A stretch of DNA of 11,221 nt. Origin: Hyphomonadaceae bacterium (GTDB lineage: Bacteria > Pseudomonadota > Alphaproteobacteria > Caulobacterales > Hyphomonadaceae). Below are positions 1 through 7,183 of the stretch, in pieces (positions within the stretch are counted from its first letter, which is position 1; every line of letters begins with the position of its first letter). Location of the stretch: assembly GCA_030696545.1 (NCBI GenBank), contig JAUYSA010000307.1, forward strand, positions 1 to 11,221, in the 5' to 3' direction. Made by a program: the position numbers and the translations under genes. The notes beneath the pieces were generated by a model. It saw only the letters and a list, made by a program, of their open reading frames with translations. It was not told the DNA's origin and searched no databases.

Positions 1-214
1 AAGTTCGTGCGTAGATCATGAGGTTGATGCCGTCTTCGCCGAAGGCGATGGCGGCTTCGAATTCGCGGCGTCCGGCCGGGGTATTGGAGTAGCGGTCGAG
101 TTGGGCATCCAAGAGGATGTCGAAATTGCGCAGGAAATAGATGACGACGCGCCACAGCCGCAGGAGCGGCCGCAGGGGCGGGTAGATGAGAGATGCCAGC
201 AAGGCGTGCGTCAT
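1..214 (-). CDS. Unrecognised protein, N-terminal part (runs off the left edge)
   Basis: An open frame on the minus strand starts at ATG 214-212 and is still open at base 1, giving 71 residues of N-terminus. It begins MTHALLASLIYPPL and continues with an aromatic/Leu/Arg-rich stretch (RLWRVVIYFLRNFDILLDA), then a more polar part containing NTPAGRREFEAA. I do not recognise the family. The hydrophobic run at about residues 14-33 carries several arginines, so it may be an amphipathic helix and not a true membrane segment. The frame extends upstream to a stop at 263-265, but the only ATG in that part is the one chosen. The bases before it are pyrimidine-rich (CTCCCCTCC in sense) with no Shine-Dalgarno, so the start is uncertain. 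Support is a clean open frame to the edge and the absence of any competing gene. Confidence 0.5.
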   Translation of the reverse strand, partial: MTHALLASLIYPPLRPLLRLWRVVIYFLRNFDILLDAQLDRYSNTPAGRREFEAAIAFGEDGINLMIYART

Positions 215-373
215 GGAGGGGAGTATGGCGCTCAGATCCGGGCTGGTGGAATCTGGGAGGCGTTATCCCTCAAAGTTTGTGGCTAGTGGGTTGGATTCGT
301 GCGGGAAGAATTTTGGCCGTCCTACGGATTGGATATCGCTCTATCCCCCATTCTCGATGTCAGTGGGCGTGAG

Positions 374-513
374 CCCCCTCCGTCTCGCGTGCTTTGCACG
401 CGATCCACCTCCCCCAGTGCTTCGCACTGGTGGAGGCAAGGCACGGTGGTGGTTTGCCTCCCCATGCGGAGCAGGGGGAGGTGGATCGATGCGCAGCATC
501 GAGACGGAGGGGG
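374..513. repeat. Composite palindromic repeat (nested hairpins)
   Basis: The outer arms are inverted copies of each other: 374-387 (CCCCCTCCGTCTCG) and 401-415 (CGATCCACCTCCCCC) match, in reverse complement, 500-513 and 474-488. Each arm is interrupted at the same point by a small hairpin of different sequence: CGTGC-TTT-GCACG at 388-400 and ATGC-TGC-GCAT at 489-499. Between the arms are further hairpins: CCAGTGC-TTC-GCACTGG (414-430) inside a CCTCC/GGAGG stem, GGAGGCAA pairing with TTGCCTCC (about 433-461), and CCTCCCC/GGGGAGG (457-481) around a TGC-GGA-GCA tip. Short tips on C/G-rich CTCCCCC stems are typical of dispersed palindromic repeats in alphaproteobacterial genomes. Dispersion cannot be tested from one window. 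Confidence 0.7.
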
Positions 514-544
514 ATGGGGAGGTGTGGCTCACGAGGGTGAGCAC

Positions 545-592
545 GCCCTCGTCCTTCGAGACGATCGCTTCGCGATCCCTCAGGATGAGGGC
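545..592. repeat. Palindromic repeat downstream of der (REP/BIME-like)
   Basis: An 11-bp outer stem (545-555 with 582-592, one G·T wobble) encloses a perfect inner hairpin GATCGC-TTC-GCGATC (563-577). In der sense the stem carries CCTCATCCTGAGG and CTCGAAGGACGAGG, a wording I associate with a widespread palindromic repeat in Rhizobiales and Caulobacterales. It begins about 16 bases after the der stop codon with no T-run behind it. It is therefore better seen as a repeat that may stabilise or help end the operon transcript than as a classical intrinsic terminator. Confidence 0.7.
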
Positions 593-608
593 TACTGGGC
601 TGCGGTGG

Positions 609-2012
609 CTATTCCTTGTCCGCGAACGGGTTCTTGCCTTGTTTCAGGACCAGGCGGATAGGGACGCCGGGGAGGTCGAAGGCTTCGCGGAGTTCGTTGA
701 GGAGATAGCGCTTGTACGTCTCCGGCATCTCGTTGGCGCGGCTGGCCATGAGAACGAAGGTGGGCGGGCGGGTTTTCATCTGCGCCATGTAGCGTGGCTT
801 GATGCGCTTGCCGTTCGGGGCTGGCGGGGGGTGTTTCTGCGTGACGTAGGCGAGCCAGTCGTTGAGGTCGCGCGTCTTGACCCTTGCCGACCAATCCTTG
901 TGGACCTTCAGGCAGGCATCCATCAGCTTGTCGAGGCCTTTGCGCGTGATGCCCGAGACGGGGACCAGCGGCGTGCCGGCGGCGTGCGGCAGGTGGGCGA
1001 AGGACTGGTGGTCCATCTCCTTGCGGGCTTCGGACGTGTTGTCGACGGTGTCCCACTTGGTGATGGCGAACACGAGACCTCTGCCCTCGCGGATGACGAG
1101 GTTGGCGATCTGGATGTCCTGCTTCTCGAAGGCGTCGCGCGGGTCCATCACCAGCACGACGACGTCGGCGAAGCGGATGGAGTGCGTCGTCTCCATGGTG
1201 GAAGCGCGTTCGAGCTTTTCCTGCACCCTGGCGCGCTTGCGCAGGCCGGCGGTGTCGACGAGGCGGATTTCCTTGCCGCCCCAGTTCCACGCAACCGTGA
1301 CGCTGTCGCGCGTGATGCCGGCCTCGGGGCCGGTGATGAAGCGGTCATCCTCGAGGATGCCGTTGAGCAGCGTGGACTTGCCCGCGTTCGGGCGGCCGAC
1401 GAAGGCGATGCGGATCGGCTTGGTGGGATCTTCCGGCGGCGGTTCGGCGTCGGGGTCGAACGGCTCGTCGTCGTCCAGCTCGGGCTCAAGCGAGACATAG
1501 GCGCCGGAGGCTTCCAGTTTGGCCTGGGCTGCGGCGAGGCCGCGAAACAGGTCCGACATGCCCTCGCCGTGCTCGGCGGAGAGCGGCGCGGGATCGCCAA
1601 GGCCGAGGCGCCAGGCTTCCATAAGGCCGGCATCGCCCTGCTTGCCTTCGCACTTGTTGGCGGCGAGGACGACAGGCTTGCCGGATTTGCGCAGGAGCTG
1701 GGCGAAGCGTTCGTCGACGGGCGTTACGCCGGCGCGGGCGTCGTACAGGAAGATCGACACATCCGCTTCGCGGATCGCGATTTCGGTCTGCCGGCGCATA
1801 CGGGTTTCGAGGCTGTCATCGTTGACGTCCTCGAAGCCTGCCGTGTCGATCAGGATCATGTCCAGGTCGCCGAGGCGGCCAGTCGTTTCCTTGCGGTCGC
1901 GCGTGACGCCGGGCTGGTCGTCGACGATTGCGATCTTCCGGCCGGCGAGCCGGTTGAACAGGGTCGACTTGCCTACGTTCGGGCGACCGACGATGGCCAC
2001 CTTCAGCGTCAT
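609..2012 (-). CDS. der: Ribosome-assembly GTPase Der (EngA)
   Basis: Der is an essential cytosolic GTPase with two tandem G domains that acts in 50S ribosomal subunit maturation. The 467-residue product shows the full layout. G domain 1 has GRPNVGKS at 9-16, DTAG at 56-59 and NKCE at 119-122. A linker rich in Asp, Glu and Pro (about 176-199) leads to G domain 2 with GRPNAGKS at 206-213, a second DTAG near 253 and TKWD near 322. A C-terminal KH-like domain runs from about 360 and holds the basic GKRIKPRYMAQ segment. I chose ATG 2012 because it gives the family-typical start MTLKVAIVGRP and has GGAG six bases upstream; an in-frame GTG at 2039 would add nine unconserved residues. It lies 59 bases after bamB and is the last gene of the panB–TPR–bamB–der run. 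Confidence 0.97.
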   Translation of the reverse strand: MTLKVAIVGRPNVGKSTLFNRLAGRKIAIVDDQPGVTRDRKETTGRLGDLDMILIDTAGFEDVNDDSLETRMRRQTEIAIREADVSIFLYDARAGVTPVDERFAQLLRKSGKPVVLAANKCEGKQGDAGLMEAWRLGLGDPAPLSAEHGEGMSDLFRGLAAAQAKLEASGAYVSLEPELDDDEPFDPDAEPPPEDPTKPIRIAFVGRPNAGKSTLLNGILEDDRFITGPEAGITRDSVTVAWNWGGKEIRLVDTAGLRKRARVQEKLERASTMETTHSIRFADVVVLVMDPRDAFEKQDIQIANLVIREGRGLVFAITKWDTVDNTSEARKEMDHQSFAHLPHAAGTPLVPVSGITRKGLDKLMDACLKVHKDWSARVKTRDLNDWLAYVTQKHPPPAPNGKRIKPRYMAQMKTRPPTFVLMASRANEMPETYKRYLLNELREAFDLPGVPIRLVLKQGKNPFADKE

Positions 2013-2071
2013 GGGAAACTCCAATTCGGCCTCCACCACCGGGAAGCCTTCAGACCTCTATAGCAGAGGGC

Positions 2072-3397
2072 CTATTTAATCGCGACCAGTTGAGCCTGGT
2101 CGGTGAGGACGAAAATCTTGCCGTTGGCGGCGATGGGTTCGATGTAAACGGCCTGGCCGAGCTTGATATCGGACAGTGTTTCGCCGTTTTGCGGCGACAG
2201 GGCGATCACATCGCCTTCCGAGGACGCAATTACCACGCGGCCGGAGGCGAGGAGCGGCCCCGTCCAGACGATGCGGTTTTCCTTGTTGTTGTCCTTGAAT
2301 TCCGGGAGTTCGCGAACCCAGGCGACCTTGCCGTCGATCTTGTTGATCGCGGCAACCTTGCTGTTCGTGCCGACAACATAGAGGAAGTCGCCGCCGATGA
2401 CCGGGCCCTGACGGGAGCCGAACGTCTTGCTCCAGATGCGGGCGCCCGAGCGAGCGTCGATCGCTGTGAGAATGCCGGAGTGGCTGGCGACATAGACGAC
2501 GCCGTCCTGGATCGTCGGCTTGCCGGCGATGTCGTTGATGACGGAGAGCGGCGTGTAGCGGCCGGTGGAGGTGAGCGTGTCGGTCCACAGGCGGCGGCCG
2601 TTGGCCGGGAGGTAGGCGATCAGCTCACCGGAGGAATAGCCGACGGCGAGGATATCCTGGTTCACGGCGGGGCTGGGCGAGGACAGGACGCGCGCGGTTT
2701 CGGACAGGGCCTGGTCGTTCCAGACGATTTCGCCGTTGTCGGTGTCGATGGCGTAGAAATCGTTGTTGGTGGACGTGAGGAAGGCCCGGTTGCCGAGAAC
2801 GGCGGGCGAGGACGACAGCGGCGTCTCGACGCGACGATTCCAGATTTCCTTGCCGTCGCTGAGGTTCAAGGCGGCGATGTAGGCGAAGCCGGAGGCGACG
2901 ATCAGCTTTTCGCCGGCGATCGCGAGGCCGCCGCCGACCGTGTATTCGTCCCATTGCGGGTTCGCGGCCTTGAGCTTGTTTTCCCAGACGCGCTTGCCTG
3001 AGGCGGTGTCGAAGGCCGTGACGACCTGGTTGCTGTCGATCGTGTAGATGCGGCCAGCCTTGGCGACCGGGGCGGCGACGATGCGTTTCAGCTCGCCGGA
3101 GCCTTCACCGGCGCTGACGCGCCAATCGACCTTGAACTGTTCGCCCGCGGCGACATGGCCGGGAACCTTGGCGGCGTTGGAGCCGGACTGGAGCCAGTCG
3201 CCCGAGGGCTGAGCGGCGGGCAGCGTTATGGTGGACGCAGCCAGCGTGGGGTCAGGGACGAGGTTTTCGGAGAACGGGTTCACCGTGACGCGCGCGGCCT
3301 TCTCTTCTTCAGAGAGGACAACAGGCGCGTTGCCGCAGGCCGCGAGCACCGCAGCCATTGGCAGGGCGAGGAAGAGGTTACGCATCACTGATGTCAT
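2072..3397 (-). CDS. bamB: Outer-membrane protein assembly lipoprotein BamB
   Basis: BamB is the beta-propeller lipoprotein of the BAM complex, anchored to the inner face of the outer membrane and helping BamA insert beta-barrel proteins. The 441-residue product starts with a lipoprotein signal peptide ending in LAAC, which makes Cys21 the lipidation site. It continues with repeated PQQ-type blades: Asp/Ala-x-x-G-K/G-x-x-x-W patterns such as TASGKRVWENK, SDGKEIWNRR, DNGEIVWND, RSGARIWSK and IDGKVAWVRE. The start ATG overlaps the stop of the upstream TPR gene as ATGA (3394-3397), which suggests translational coupling; a second Met at residue 5 is a possible alternative. It is longer than the E. 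coli protein (about 390 residues), mainly in the N-terminal linker. The TPR–bamB–der order supports the call. Confidence 0.93.
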   Translation of the reverse strand: MTSVMRNLFLALPMAAVLAACGNAPVVLSEEEKAARVTVNPFSENLVPDPTLAASTITLPAAQPSGDWLQSGSNAAKVPGHVAAGEQFKVDWRVSAGEGSGELKRIVAAPVAKAGRIYTIDSNQVVTAFDTASGKRVWENKLKAANPQWDEYTVGGGLAIAGEKLIVASGFAYIAALNLSDGKEIWNRRVETPLSSSPAVLGNRAFLTSTNNDFYAIDTDNGEIVWNDQALSETARVLSSPSPAVNQDILAVGYSSGELIAYLPANGRRLWTDTLTSTGRYTPLSVINDIAGKPTIQDGVVYVASHSGILTAIDARSGARIWSKTFGSRQGPVIGGDFLYVVGTNSKVAAINKIDGKVAWVRELPEFKDNNKENRIVWTGPLLASGRVVIASSEGDVIALSPQNGETLSDIKLGQAVYIEPIAANGKIFVLTDQAQLVAIK

Positions 3398-4140
3398 TGG
3401 GGCGCCTGCGCGGGTGTCGGAGTGGCGGGAGCCGGCGTGGCCGCGGGAGCAGCCGGCGCCGGTGTTGCCGCCGGAGTGGCGGGGGCGTCGAGATCGACCT
3501 TGCGGGCGGGAAGCGTCGACAGCGCCTGGCTGACACGCTGCTGCACGCCTTGCGGGGCTTCAAGGTCAAGCGCGAGAGCTTCGAATTCGGAGCGGGCGCG
3601 TTCGACATTGCCTTCGGCGAGAGCCTTGGCGCCGATGAGCTCGCGCGCGAGCGCGGACGCCTGCCCTGTGCGATCGAGCAGCGGCTTGAGGACGGTTTCG
3701 AGTTCGGCGAGCGTGCTGGTGTCAGCTTTGAGATAGGCCAGCTTGATGATGGCGAGGTCGCCCATCACGCCAGTGTCGGCAGCGGCAGCGGCGGCGAGGT
3801 GGGCCTCGACTGCAGCGGTGTCGTTGGTGAGATCCCGCTCCACGCCGGCGAGCATGTGACCTGCGAGCGCCTTGAAGCCGGTCTTGTCGGTTTCGAGCTG
3901 CGCGAAGCTGGCGCGGGCGGCGGTAAGGTCTTTGGCTTCCTGGGCGGCGAAGCCGGCGTCATAGATGACGGCGGCCTTGTCGATTTCCGCGTTGCGCATG
4001 CCGAGCCATATCTGGAAGCCGGCGACGCCAAGGATCGCGGTCGCCACGACGGCGTACACGATCCACTGCCAGCGTTTCCACCATGTCGCGAAGGTATCCT
4101 CGCGCAGGGACTGGTCGACTTCTTCGAAGATATCGGTCAC
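3394..4140 (-). CDS. Membrane-anchored TPR protein, YfgM/TPR_21-like
   Basis: A short cytoplasmic N-terminus (TDIFEEVDQSLREDTFATWWKRW) is followed by one membrane segment at about residues 26-47 (WIVYAVVATAILGVAGFQIW). Next comes an alanine-rich helical domain resembling TPR repeats, and the protein ends in a low-complexity Pro/Ala/Thr tail. This matches the YfgM/TPR_21 family, whose E. coli member is a periplasmically exposed partner of the SecYEG translocon and is encoded beside bamB. I chose GTG 4140 because the residues after it match the usual family start; it gives 248 residues. A TTG start at 4197 would add 19 unusual residues, and GGAG lies about 11 bases before the GTG. It is encoded just before bamB with a 4-base overlap. 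Family assignment is good; exact function is by analogy. Confidence 0.85.
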   Translation of the reverse strand: MTDIFEEVDQSLREDTFATWWKRWQWIVYAVVATAILGVAGFQIWLGMRNAEIDKAAVIYDAGFAAQEAKDLTAARASFAQLETDKTGFKALAGHMLAGVERDLTNDTAAVEAHLAAAAAADTGVMGDLAIIKLAYLKADTSTLAELETVLKPLLDRTGQASALARELIGAKALAEGNVERARSEFEALALDLEAPQGVQQRVSQALSTLPARKVDLDAPATPAATPAPAAPAATPAPATPTPAQAPQ

Positions 4141-4216
4141 GCGGGGGTATGCTCCGGAAAGGTGCAGCAACTTAGCCGGGGCGCACGGCCCCTGCAATTC
4201 GACAAAGCCGTTGGGA

Positions 4217-5041
4217 TTATGGCTGTTTTTTGAGTGTGTAGGTCTCTTTTTCCCCGGGGAACGTCCGGGCCCTCACATCCGAGGCATATCCATCTACAGC
4301 CTTCGCTATCTGAACGCGAAGATCGGCATATCGACGCACGAATCGGGGCGTCCAGTCGAACATGCCCAGAAGGTCGTCTGTAACGAGGATCTGGCCATCG
4401 CAGGTGGCCGAGGCGCCGATTCCCACGGTTGGGCAGGAAACCTGGCTGGTGATCTGGGCGGCGAGGTCTTCAGCGACCCCCTCGATGACCATGGCGAAGC
4501 AGCCGGCCTGGTCGGCGGCGACGGCCTCGGAGATCACGCGGGTGCGCTCAGCCTCGGTGCGGCCTTTGGCCTTGAAGCCGCCGTCGACATTGGTGGCCTG
4601 CGGGCGGAGGCCGACATGGGCCATGACGGGGATGCCGCGCTCGACGAGATAGCGGACAGTGGCAGCGGCGTATTCGCCGGCCTCGATCTTCACCGCCTGG
4701 CAGCCGGTTTCCTTCATGATGCGGGAGGCGTTCATGAAGGCCTGTTCGACGCTGGCTTCGTAGGAGCCGAAGGGCATGTCGACGACGACAAAGGCGCTCT
4801 TTGAGCCGCGCATGACCGCCTGGCCGTGCAGGATCATCATGTCGAGCGTGACGCCGACCGTGGTGGGCAGGCCATGGACGACCATGCCGACGCTGTCGCC
4901 AACGAGGAGAAGATCGCACTTGTCGTCCAGCAGGGCGGCCATTGGGGCTGTGTAGGCGGTGAGGCAGACCAGCGGAGCGCCACCCTTGGCGGCGGCGATA
5001 TCCTTAACGGTCTTTCGGGCCGACTGTAGCTGGGCGGACAT
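4217..5041 (-). CDS. panB: 3-methyl-2-oxobutanoate hydroxymethyltransferase
   Basis: PanB transfers a hydroxymethyl group from 5,10-methylene-tetrahydrofolate to 2-oxoisovalerate, making ketopantoate, the first committed step of pantothenate and CoA synthesis. The 274-residue protein is full length for the family. Expected metal and catalytic positions are visible: D49 in LLVGDSVGMV, D88 in VVVDMPFGSYE, E120 in AVKIEAGE and the catalytic-type E187 in VIEGVAEDL. The family segments AHVGLRPQ and VGIGAS are also present. The start gives the usual K-T-V-x-D-I opening. The Shine-Dalgarno is poor (GGAAACCTCCC before the ATG). It is the first gene of the panB–TPR–bamB–der run, with 76 bases to the GTG of the next gene. 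No panC is beside it. Confidence 0.96.
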   Translation of the reverse strand: MSAQLQSARKTVKDIAAAKGGAPLVCLTAYTAPMAALLDDKCDLLLVGDSVGMVVHGLPTTVGVTLDMMILHGQAVMRGSKSAFVVVDMPFGSYEASVEQAFMNASRIMKETGCQAVKIEAGEYAAATVRYLVERGIPVMAHVGLRPQATNVDGGFKAKGRTEAERTRVISEAVAADQAGCFAMVIEGVAEDLAAQITSQVSCPTVGIGASATCDGQILVTDDLLGMFDWTPRFVRRYADLRVQIAKAVDGYASDVRARTFPGEKETYTLKKQP

Positions 5042-5058
5042 GGGAGGTTTCCGGGGGG

Positions 5059-5085
5059 AGCGGCCCCTCTTTGATCAGGGGCGCT
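5059..5085 (-). other. Hairpin in the panB leader
   Basis: In panB sense, AGC-GCCCCT and AGGGGC-GCT form a roughly 9-bp stem with one bulged base around the loop GATCAAAG, ending 17 bases before the panB start codon. No T-run follows, so it is not a convincing intrinsic terminator for the gene upstream. It could be a leader structure or a stretch of GC-rich chance pairing. Confidence 0.3.
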
Positions 5086-5135
5086 CATAAGCCGCAACGG
5101 CTTCCGAGGCAATCCGCAGGCCGTTTACCAACAGG

Positions 5136-5732
5136 TCAGCCCTGCAGAACGTCCACACCGATGAGCATGTAGTGAAGCTCGTAGATGAACAGCAGGTAGA
5201 GCGCGAGGCCGACGGCGATCGAGAGCAGGTCTCCCAGCACGTTGGGCTTGATGTTCGCGGCGCCGACATCGCCACGGCGCTTCACGGCGATGCGGTCAAC
5301 GACGCCGTAGATCAGGAATGATGCGAACAGGAACACCGACGCCAGATCCCAGTTGGCAAGGAGGTGAGCCAGCGCCCAGAGCTTCACGGCCGCCAGCATG
5401 GGGTGGCGCACGCCCTTCTTGATGAAGCCCGCGGGCGGCATGTAGGTGGCCACGATCAGGATCATCGCGGGAAGCATCAGCGCCATGGTGATGTGGCGCG
5501 TCCAGTTCGGCGGATTGCCCAGCGGGAACCACATGGGCTTGAGCATCGCGTAGCCCCAGATCATCGCGGCAAAGCCAGCAATGGTCAGCAGCGAGTACAG
5601 GCCCATATACGGCCCGCGCCCCATTCGGACGGCAAGGCTATTTTCATCCCGCGAGCGGAACGCCGAGTAGTAGTGCGTGCCGAAAAAAACGAGGAGCCCC
5701 GCGAAGAACGCGAGCATGTACCAGAGTTCCAT
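5136..5732 (-). CDS. NnrU-family integral membrane protein
   Basis: The 198-residue product is almost wholly hydrophobic, with membrane segments at about residues 4-20, 44-63, 80-98, 116-148 and 167-192. It carries conserved NnrU features: GTHYYSAFRSR near the N-terminus, TRHITM at 78-83, GVRHPM at 107-112 and the signature AHLLANWDLASVFLF at 122-136, followed by IYGVVDRI. NnrU was named from denitrification loci, but family members are widespread in alphaproteobacteria without denitrification genes, and no such genes lie here; the biochemical role is unknown. ATG 5732 is chosen because GGGAG lies six bases upstream and the product starts directly at the first membrane helix; the longer frame to 5789 lacks family-like sequence. 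Confidence 0.88.
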   Translation of the reverse strand: MELWYMLAFFAGLLVFFGTHYYSAFRSRDENSLAVRMGRGPYMGLYSLLTIAGFAAMIWGYAMLKPMWFPLGNPPNWTRHITMALMLPAMILIVATYMPPAGFIKKGVRHPMLAAVKLWALAHLLANWDLASVFLFASFLIYGVVDRIAVKRRGDVGAANIKPNVLGDLLSIAVGLALYLLFIYELHYMLIGVDVLQG

Positions 5733-5807
5733 CGCCGACTCCCGATCAACCCCCGGGCTGACCAGAGCAAAGGCGCGTGCGGGAAGCAACCACCCGTGTG
5801 GCCGGTA

Positions 5808-6176
5808 CTAACGCTCCTGGGCGAATACCGCGACAAGAGTGAAGCTTACCCCAGCGATAACCGCCGCCAGCGTGATGAGCGTGGGATCGATCGCGCCCTG
5901 CCCCACTTCGCGCAGCCCGGCAGAGACGCCATCGAACCAGCCGGTCATGGCGGGGAGATAAGGAGCGAGATCAATGATGCTGGCGACAGCGACGCCGAAG
6001 CCAGCCATGCCGGCGCCGTAAATTGCCGTGCGGCGCCATCCGATGCCGTGATCCGCTTTGGCCATGACGCGGCGTGAGAAGCCATCGTCGCGAATGGCGG
6101 TTTCTTCAGCGGCGAACATGCTGGCGAGCGCGTCGTCGCCGGGTTCTTCGGGCTGTTCCCGTGGCTGGTCTGACAT
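5808..6176 (-). CDS. Small two-TM protein after an ECF sigma gene, possible anti-sigma factor
   Basis: This 122-residue protein has a polar, acidic N-terminus (MSDQPREQPEEPGDDALASMF) and a segment AAEETAIRDDGFSRRVM. It then has two likely membrane helices (about residues 50-70 and 97-118) and a very short C-terminal tail. The D-x-G-F-[ST]-x-x-V-M pattern ahead of membrane helices occurs in small proteins encoded after ECF sigma genes (DUF5056-like wording). Together with its place 25 bases after the sigma factor, this suggests an anti-sigma or sigma-modulating role. No zinc-binding HxxxCxxC anti-sigma motif is present. The start at ATG 6176 has AAGGA just upstream; an upstream GTG/ATG pair at 6197/6194 is less likely. 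The function is inferred from context. Confidence 0.7.
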   Translation of the reverse strand: MSDQPREQPEEPGDDALASMFAAEETAIRDDGFSRRVMAKADHGIGWRRTAIYGAGMAGFGVAVASIIDLAPYLPAMTGWFDGVSAGLREVGQGAIDPTLITLAAVIAGVSFTLVAVFAQER

Positions 6177-6201
6177 GGCCGATCCTTCGAACATCACTCT
6201 C

Positions 6202-6720
6202 TCACGCTGGCTGATAGGCGGCCAGCGCCTTCTGTAGTTTCGCCCTGCCCCGAAGCACCCATGATTTCACCGACCCGAGCGGCGCGTCCATCGCCAGCGC
6301 TGCTTCCGTGTGACTGAGGCCGGCGCCGATGCAGAGGGCGACGGCCGAGCGTTCGCTTTCATCCAGCGCCGCCATGGCGCGCGTCAGGTCGAGGCGTTCG
6401 CCGCTCTCGCCGGCGGCGCCGGCATGATCTTCGTCGGAGTTTTCGGTGCGCACGCCCTTCCGGGTGGCGAGAAACTCCCGGTAGGCGATCATGCAGACCC
6501 AGCCCCGGAACGACCCTCCGCGCCATGTGGATCTGCGGCGCCAGGCGGTGAGGAAGGCATTCTGGGCGATATCGTCACCATCGGAGGAGGAACGCGCGAG
6601 ACGGCGGGCAAGTGCGCGGATGCCGGCCTGATGGCGGGCGACGAGCTGGCCGAAGGCCTCTCTGTCACCCGCCATCGCGGCGTGCGTCAGGTCCGTTGAA
6701 TCTGGGGAGGATCCGGACAC
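6202..6720 (-). CDS. ECF-type RNA polymerase sigma factor
   Basis: The product has sigma region 2 (AAMAGDREAFGQLVARHQAGIRALARRLARS, then DGDDIAQNAFLTAWRRRSTWRGGSFRGW) and sigma region 4 (AMAALDESERSAVALCIGAGLSHTEAALAMDAPLGSVKSWVLRGRAKLQKAL) with the DNA-binding helix-turn-helix. An acidic linker (TENSDEDHAGAAGESGE) joins them. No region 3 is present, as expected for the ECF group. I place the start at GTG 6720, four bases after the stop of the preceding gene, giving 172 residues. The frame stays open to 6840, but that part overlaps the upstream gene and is Ser/Arg-rich nonsense. The initiation region lacks a good Shine-Dalgarno, so translation may depend on the upstream gene; ATG 6675 is an alternative. 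The gene sits between two membrane-protein genes that probably form one operon with it. Confidence 0.88.
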   Translation of the reverse strand: MSGSSPDSTDLTHAAMAGDREAFGQLVARHQAGIRALARRLARSSSDGDDIAQNAFLTAWRRRSTWRGGSFRGWVCMIAYREFLATRKGVRTENSDEDHAGAAGESGERLDLTRAMAALDESERSAVALCIGAGLSHTEAALAMDAPLGSVKSWVLRGRAKLQKALAAYQPA

Positions 6721-6724
6721 TGGC

Positions 6725-7117
6725 TTATCGACGGTGTTTTGACTCGTTGGCGAAGAAGTGCAGACCCAGGAAGGCGAGCCCGATGAACAGCGGGAACGTC
6801 GCGACGCCGAAGAGACCGCGCATGACTTCGTATGTCTCACGCTCGCCGGACGTGCCGATGATCATGGCGAATGACGCAAAACCGGCGGCTATGGCGACGA
6901 AAACGATGCCCCGGCGGAGATCGGCGATCGGGCTGGAGATGCGCGCCATTGCGTCGAGCGCATCGGGGGTAAGGGGCTGGTTTTTCTCGATGGCAAGGCG
7001 GAGCGTCTGGAAGGCTTCGCTGCGCTTCCGGAAGGCAAAGTGCTGGGCCATCCAGATGATGAGAACGACCGATCCGAAAAACGCGATCGGGATCAGAATT
7101 TCGACTTGCATGGCCAT
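6725..7117 (-). CDS. Small membrane protein, DUF6249-like, first gene of the sigma cassette
   Basis: This 130-residue protein has an N-terminal membrane helix (about residues 5-25), then a soluble basic/helical part (FRKRSEAFQTLRLAIEKNQPLTPDALDAM) and two more membrane helices (about 70-88 and 103-122), ending in KHRR. The 'RxxxxxTLRxAIExxQPLxPxxL' segment between membrane helices resembles DUF6249 proteins, which are often encoded beside ECF sigma genes. The identification is from memory of that pattern. AAGGAGG lies four bases before ATG 7117 and ten before ATG 7111, so either may be used. Its stop is four bases from the sigma GTG, which suggests co-transcription and coupling. It may sense or report an envelope signal, but nothing in the sequence proves this. 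Confidence 0.72.
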   Translation of the reverse strand: MAMQVEILIPIAFFGSVVLIIWMAQHFAFRKRSEAFQTLRLAIEKNQPLTPDALDAMARISSPIADLRRGIVFVAIAAGFASFAMIIGTSGERETYEVMRGLFGVATFPLFIGLAFLGLHFFANESKHRR

Positions 7118-7183
7118 ATGGCCTCCTTGGCGAGCGACTGTGCGCCCTTGATGCAGTTAGAGGACAGGATGGGCCAAAACGGA

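Larger units (their letters stand above)
215..608. other. Gene-free interval dominated by palindromic repeats
   Basis: About 390 bases lie between the left-edge gene and the end of der. Bases 215-373 show no convincing coding frame, RNA gene or clear promoter. Bases 374-592 hold the two palindromic elements described separately. Open frames crossing this stretch on the plus strand continue antisense into der and read as low-complexity Arg/Gly/Ala sequence, so I regard them as non-coding. Confidence 0.6.

Noticed and set aside
374..592. Possible CRISPR array
   Set aside because: The repeats are inverted, not direct, with no regular spacer length and no cas genes nearby.
186..2063. Long plus-strand open frame (625 codons)
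   Set aside because: It lies antisense to der through most of its length. The GC-rich third positions of der keep the opposite frame open, and the translation has no family-like motifs, while der is unmistakable.
2090..3001. Plus-strand open frame antisense to bamB
   Set aside because: Mirror frame of bamB; Gly/Asp/Val/Ala-rich with no domain pattern.
4178..4192. GGGGC/GCCCC hairpin between panB and the TPR gene as a terminator
   Set aside because: Only a 5-bp stem with no T-run behind it; the downstream genes probably share the transcript.
5075..5275. Minus-strand frame ending LVNGLRIASEAVAAYERP between the NnrU and panB genes
   Set aside because: The tail looks protein-like, but most of the frame is a Ser/Thr/Cys-rich shadow of the NnrU gene and no start with a ribosome site serves the tail alone. 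NnrU ends at a normal family length, so a frameshifted C-terminus is not needed.
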